Part shown: piece after piece, positions 58,165-64,000 of the stretch | How positions within the stretch are numbered: the stretch's first letter is position 1 | Layout of the letters: each line of letters begins with the position of its first letter | Source: Coriaria nepalensis | Lineage: Eukaryota > Streptophyta > Magnoliopsida > Cucurbitales > Coriariaceae | Direction of reading: 5' to 3' | DNA: 64,000 bases | Assembly: GCA_027186245.1 (NCBI GenBank) | Contig: CP114484.1 | Span: 8,526,001-8,590,000 of the forward strand | The notes under the pieces: model-generated | Seen by the model: only the letters and a program-made list of their open reading frames with translations | Databases searched by the model: none | Told to the model about the DNA's origin: nothing | Position numbers and translations under genes: made by a program

Positions 58165-60736
58165 TAATTCTTCTACTTTAATTTGTTTCTTACAAGCTCA
58201 AGATAATATCCGATTATCTATTTGGTCTTTTCTTTTTTATGAAAGGCTTCTGCGTTTGTTTGTTTCTTTAATTTGTGTTGTTGTTGTCTAGTCAGTCTTT
58301 GAATCCGAGGTAGCGAGTAGTTTCTTGCTTTTACAGTGTATATTGTGTATTTTCAGGATATATCATCATTCTATGCTAAGCTTATTAATTTCCATTAAAT
58401 TCTCTACCTAATTACCAATTGAGGTGGAAGAGAAAGAGAAGAGGAGGAGAGGGGCCTCTACTTTTTTTCTCATTGCATGTGAGAGCCTTTATGTTTTCCA
58501 CCTCTCTCTTTCTAGTGCTTCCAAATCTAGTTTGGTATCCAAAACTTCATTTTGCATCATTATATTAATTTTCTAGTGCTTATGGATAAGTTTTCACCTT
58601 AAATTTTCTTTTTAGAAGATTGAAGTGCTAGATAGCCTTCATTTTCTTCCTCAGAGACTGGAGGGCTGTTCTCTATATGTTTATGATATCCCTTTCTGTG
58701 GATGGATGTGCTAGTGTCCTCTTCAATACTCTACTGACTCTGCTATGTATATCTTCTTCTTCTTCATACTTTAAGTTAATTCCTCGTTGATATCATGTTT
58801 ACAAGTTAATTGGGTTCTCTAGTTTTTTGACTTATTACTTTCTATCGAGAAGCTTGCTCGTCTTGGTCTTGTTCTTGTTCTCTGTAACTTCCCAAGTACT
58901 GGAATGTGGGATGAGTTTTATTTAAAATTTGAGGCGATTTCTTTACATAGAACTATATGAAATACATATGGTTGGTCTACAGTTATGCAAAGTCTTACGA
59001 TGTCTGGTTTTCACAACACATCTTTCATTCTTAGTCATTCTTGGTTTACAGTTTCGTTTCCTTGAGAAAAAATTTGTTGAGAAATTTGAAGATTAGCTGT
59101 GATAACAAGTGTTGATTCCCATGGTTTCTTTGTGTTTGTTTTCTAAGAAAAAGTTGGTATAGGTGGCATAGACATGATCCTTCACAGCTACTCAAGGCAA
59201 GAAGTAAGTAGATGTTCAGGTTGAAACATGAAACTGTGTTGATGTGCATCATAAACTTATCAGTGCGCCTTTTCAGCCGGAGGTAAAATTGATGGCTCTG
59301 GTATCAAGAAAATGTCATGTGTAATGTTGAACTCGGAGACCTCGAGTAGTTCTAACTAAGTCCTTGTGTTAGGGTTGCGAGCTTCATGTGGCTAAGTAGT
59401 TAAAGCTGGACTAAACTGAAATTCGAATCATATTTGTGGGCCCTAATTAAATATGTATTTTATTCAAATTCTTAGTAAGTCGGTGCTTTAAACTGTGTGC
59501 GACAGAAAACTTGGTCTAAGCTATGAATCACTAACTTGGACTCTTTATCATATGCATGAAAATAGAAATTGAGATAATCCATTAGGTTAAGAGCATAAAT
59601 AAGAAATTAACATATTACACGTGTCAATATGATATAGGGCATTGCTTAAAGGCAGTAGTAATCAGTATTTTATTTAACCGCGATCGAAAGGAATATTTAC
59701 ACTATTACTAAATTATACCTGAACTATTTCAAATGATATTTGATACCCATAATTTCTAATTTCTAAGGAAGCAACTCCCAATCCTTAGCTTCGGCTGAAA
59801 ATGAGCTAATATGGCTCTTAATCATTAACTTTGACTAAAAGTTAGCGACAATATTATTAGCTTAAGCCTTAAGTTTTCAATTTGAACCCAACGTTCTTAG
59901 GATCCAACATTCACATGTGAATCCGATTCCTTGTAAATACATTTAAATTTAGTTTTAACTTTAATTAATATGTATTTAATTTTCTTATTTAATATAATTT
60001 AGTTATTAAAATTTAAATAATTATTATAGTTTCGGAGAAATATTTAACTAAATATGATTTATTTCAACAAAAAATTTTATATTTTATAAAATATAGTTAA
60101 TATGATTTTTTCCCCCTCTTTCTAAACCGTATAGTTTCTCTTATGTGAGTGCACTACACTTGGGTCCAAACTAGTATTCTAATGAGATTATTACAAAGTA
60201 CAAATTTGAGTAGAGTGAAATCCCATCTATATAAGTATATTATAGTTCTATTCTCACGTTTAATATTTTAATTTCTAAAATGTAAACGATGGATTCTTGT
60301 CTTTTGATCCTCTGGTTTACATCCAAGTCATTACATAAAAGATGGTCAGACATCATACAAGTAGTGCTAAGAAGCAAGGTGGATTGATTGGAACCACAAT
60401 CCAACAGTCCAAACATTATGAAAATTCCTCTACGCCCCAACCTGGGATTCCTAATCAACTTCTTAATACATTAAAAACAGCAACTCCCTCACAATATTGG
60501 CAATATATATTTAAGTAAGCCTCACCGGAGAAAAAATCTTGTTCGGTTAAAGATAAACTGAACCGGGCTTGGATTTACAAACTACGGTTTTAGTTTCCTT
60601 GTTCGAATGAAAAGCGTCTCACTCTTAATCTCTTTATATATCAGAGATTACAATCCAACTCATTTGAGGGAGTAAAAACACTAACTCTCCTACTCTTGTA
60701 CCCTCTCCATTTACAGGAATGGAGAGAGGCAAGATG
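58165..60736. other. Intergenic between DUF3511 and CKL genes
   Basis: DUF3511 3' UTR (58165 to about 58400), then moderately AT-rich DNA. ORFs at 59046-59252 and 60240-60458 (minus) have no recognisable content. A possible SINE remnant lies near 59389. The CKL 3' UTR is expected just left of 60737. Confidence 0.5.
59389..59430 (+). repeat. Possible tRNA-derived SINE head (A and B boxes)
   Basis: TGGCTAAGTAGTT (59389-59401) matches a pol III A box (TGGCNNAGTNG), and ATTCGAATCA (59421-59430) partly matches a B box, about 20 bases apart. No cloverleaf could be drawn, so it is not a tRNA gene. Tail and target duplication were not found. Confidence 0.3.

Positions 60737-64000
<3,264 letters not shown>

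Overview
This is a nuclear chromosome segment from a flowering plant, almost certainly a eudicot. Genes are split by short GT-AG introns, intergenic DNA is AT-rich, several degenerate Ty1/copia retrotransposons are present, and every recognisable gene is a standard plant nuclear gene. The species cannot be named from the sequence. Eleven protein-coding genes could be modelled exon by exon: ten are complete, and one (casein kinase I-like) runs off the right edge.

Layout. 1-9.2 kb, all on +: mitochondrial ATP synthase subunit g, a secretory phospholipase A2 ending in an ER-retrieval-like KVEL, and the type B histone acetyltransferase HAT1/HAG2. 9.9-16.6 kb: copia fragments in both orientations, ending beside a cytochrome P450 pseudogene tail. 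17.5-20.6 kb (+): a GONST-type Golgi GDP-sugar transporter. 21.9-29.6 kb: one old, complete-length copia element (two LTRs, 5-bp target duplication) that itself carries a 1.9-kb solo LTR from a second insertion. 30.7-42.7 kb, all on -: a TPR-like protein with a membrane segment, myo-inositol kinase and lycopene epsilon-cyclase. 43.5-45.6 kb: minisatellites, a degenerate telomere-repeat tract and a broken Ulp1-type protease, probably a decayed DNA transposon. 46.5-58.2 kb, all on +: a TRB-type telomere-repeat-binding protein (Myb + H1/H5), DGAT1 with 16 exons including a 21-nt microexon, and a DUF3511 protein. 60.7-64 kb (-): casein kinase I-like.

The genes do not form a pathway; they are a conserved block of housekeeping and metabolic genes. 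From general knowledge of Arabidopsis gene order (recalled, not searched), several neighbours match: ATP synthase g next to PLA2-beta; DGAT1, DUF3511 and CKL in a row; GONST2 next to a TPR gene. This supports the assignments and suggests ancestral eudicot gene order with retrotransposons added between genes.

I found no convincing undescribed system. The most informative observations are the nested retrotransposon history, the tandem-repeat/Ulp1 block beside the TRB gene, a GC-AG intron in the GONST gene, a LINE RNase H remnant inside an intron of that gene, and a telo-box just upstream of HAT1. All calls rest on reading and translating by eye; no database search was run.
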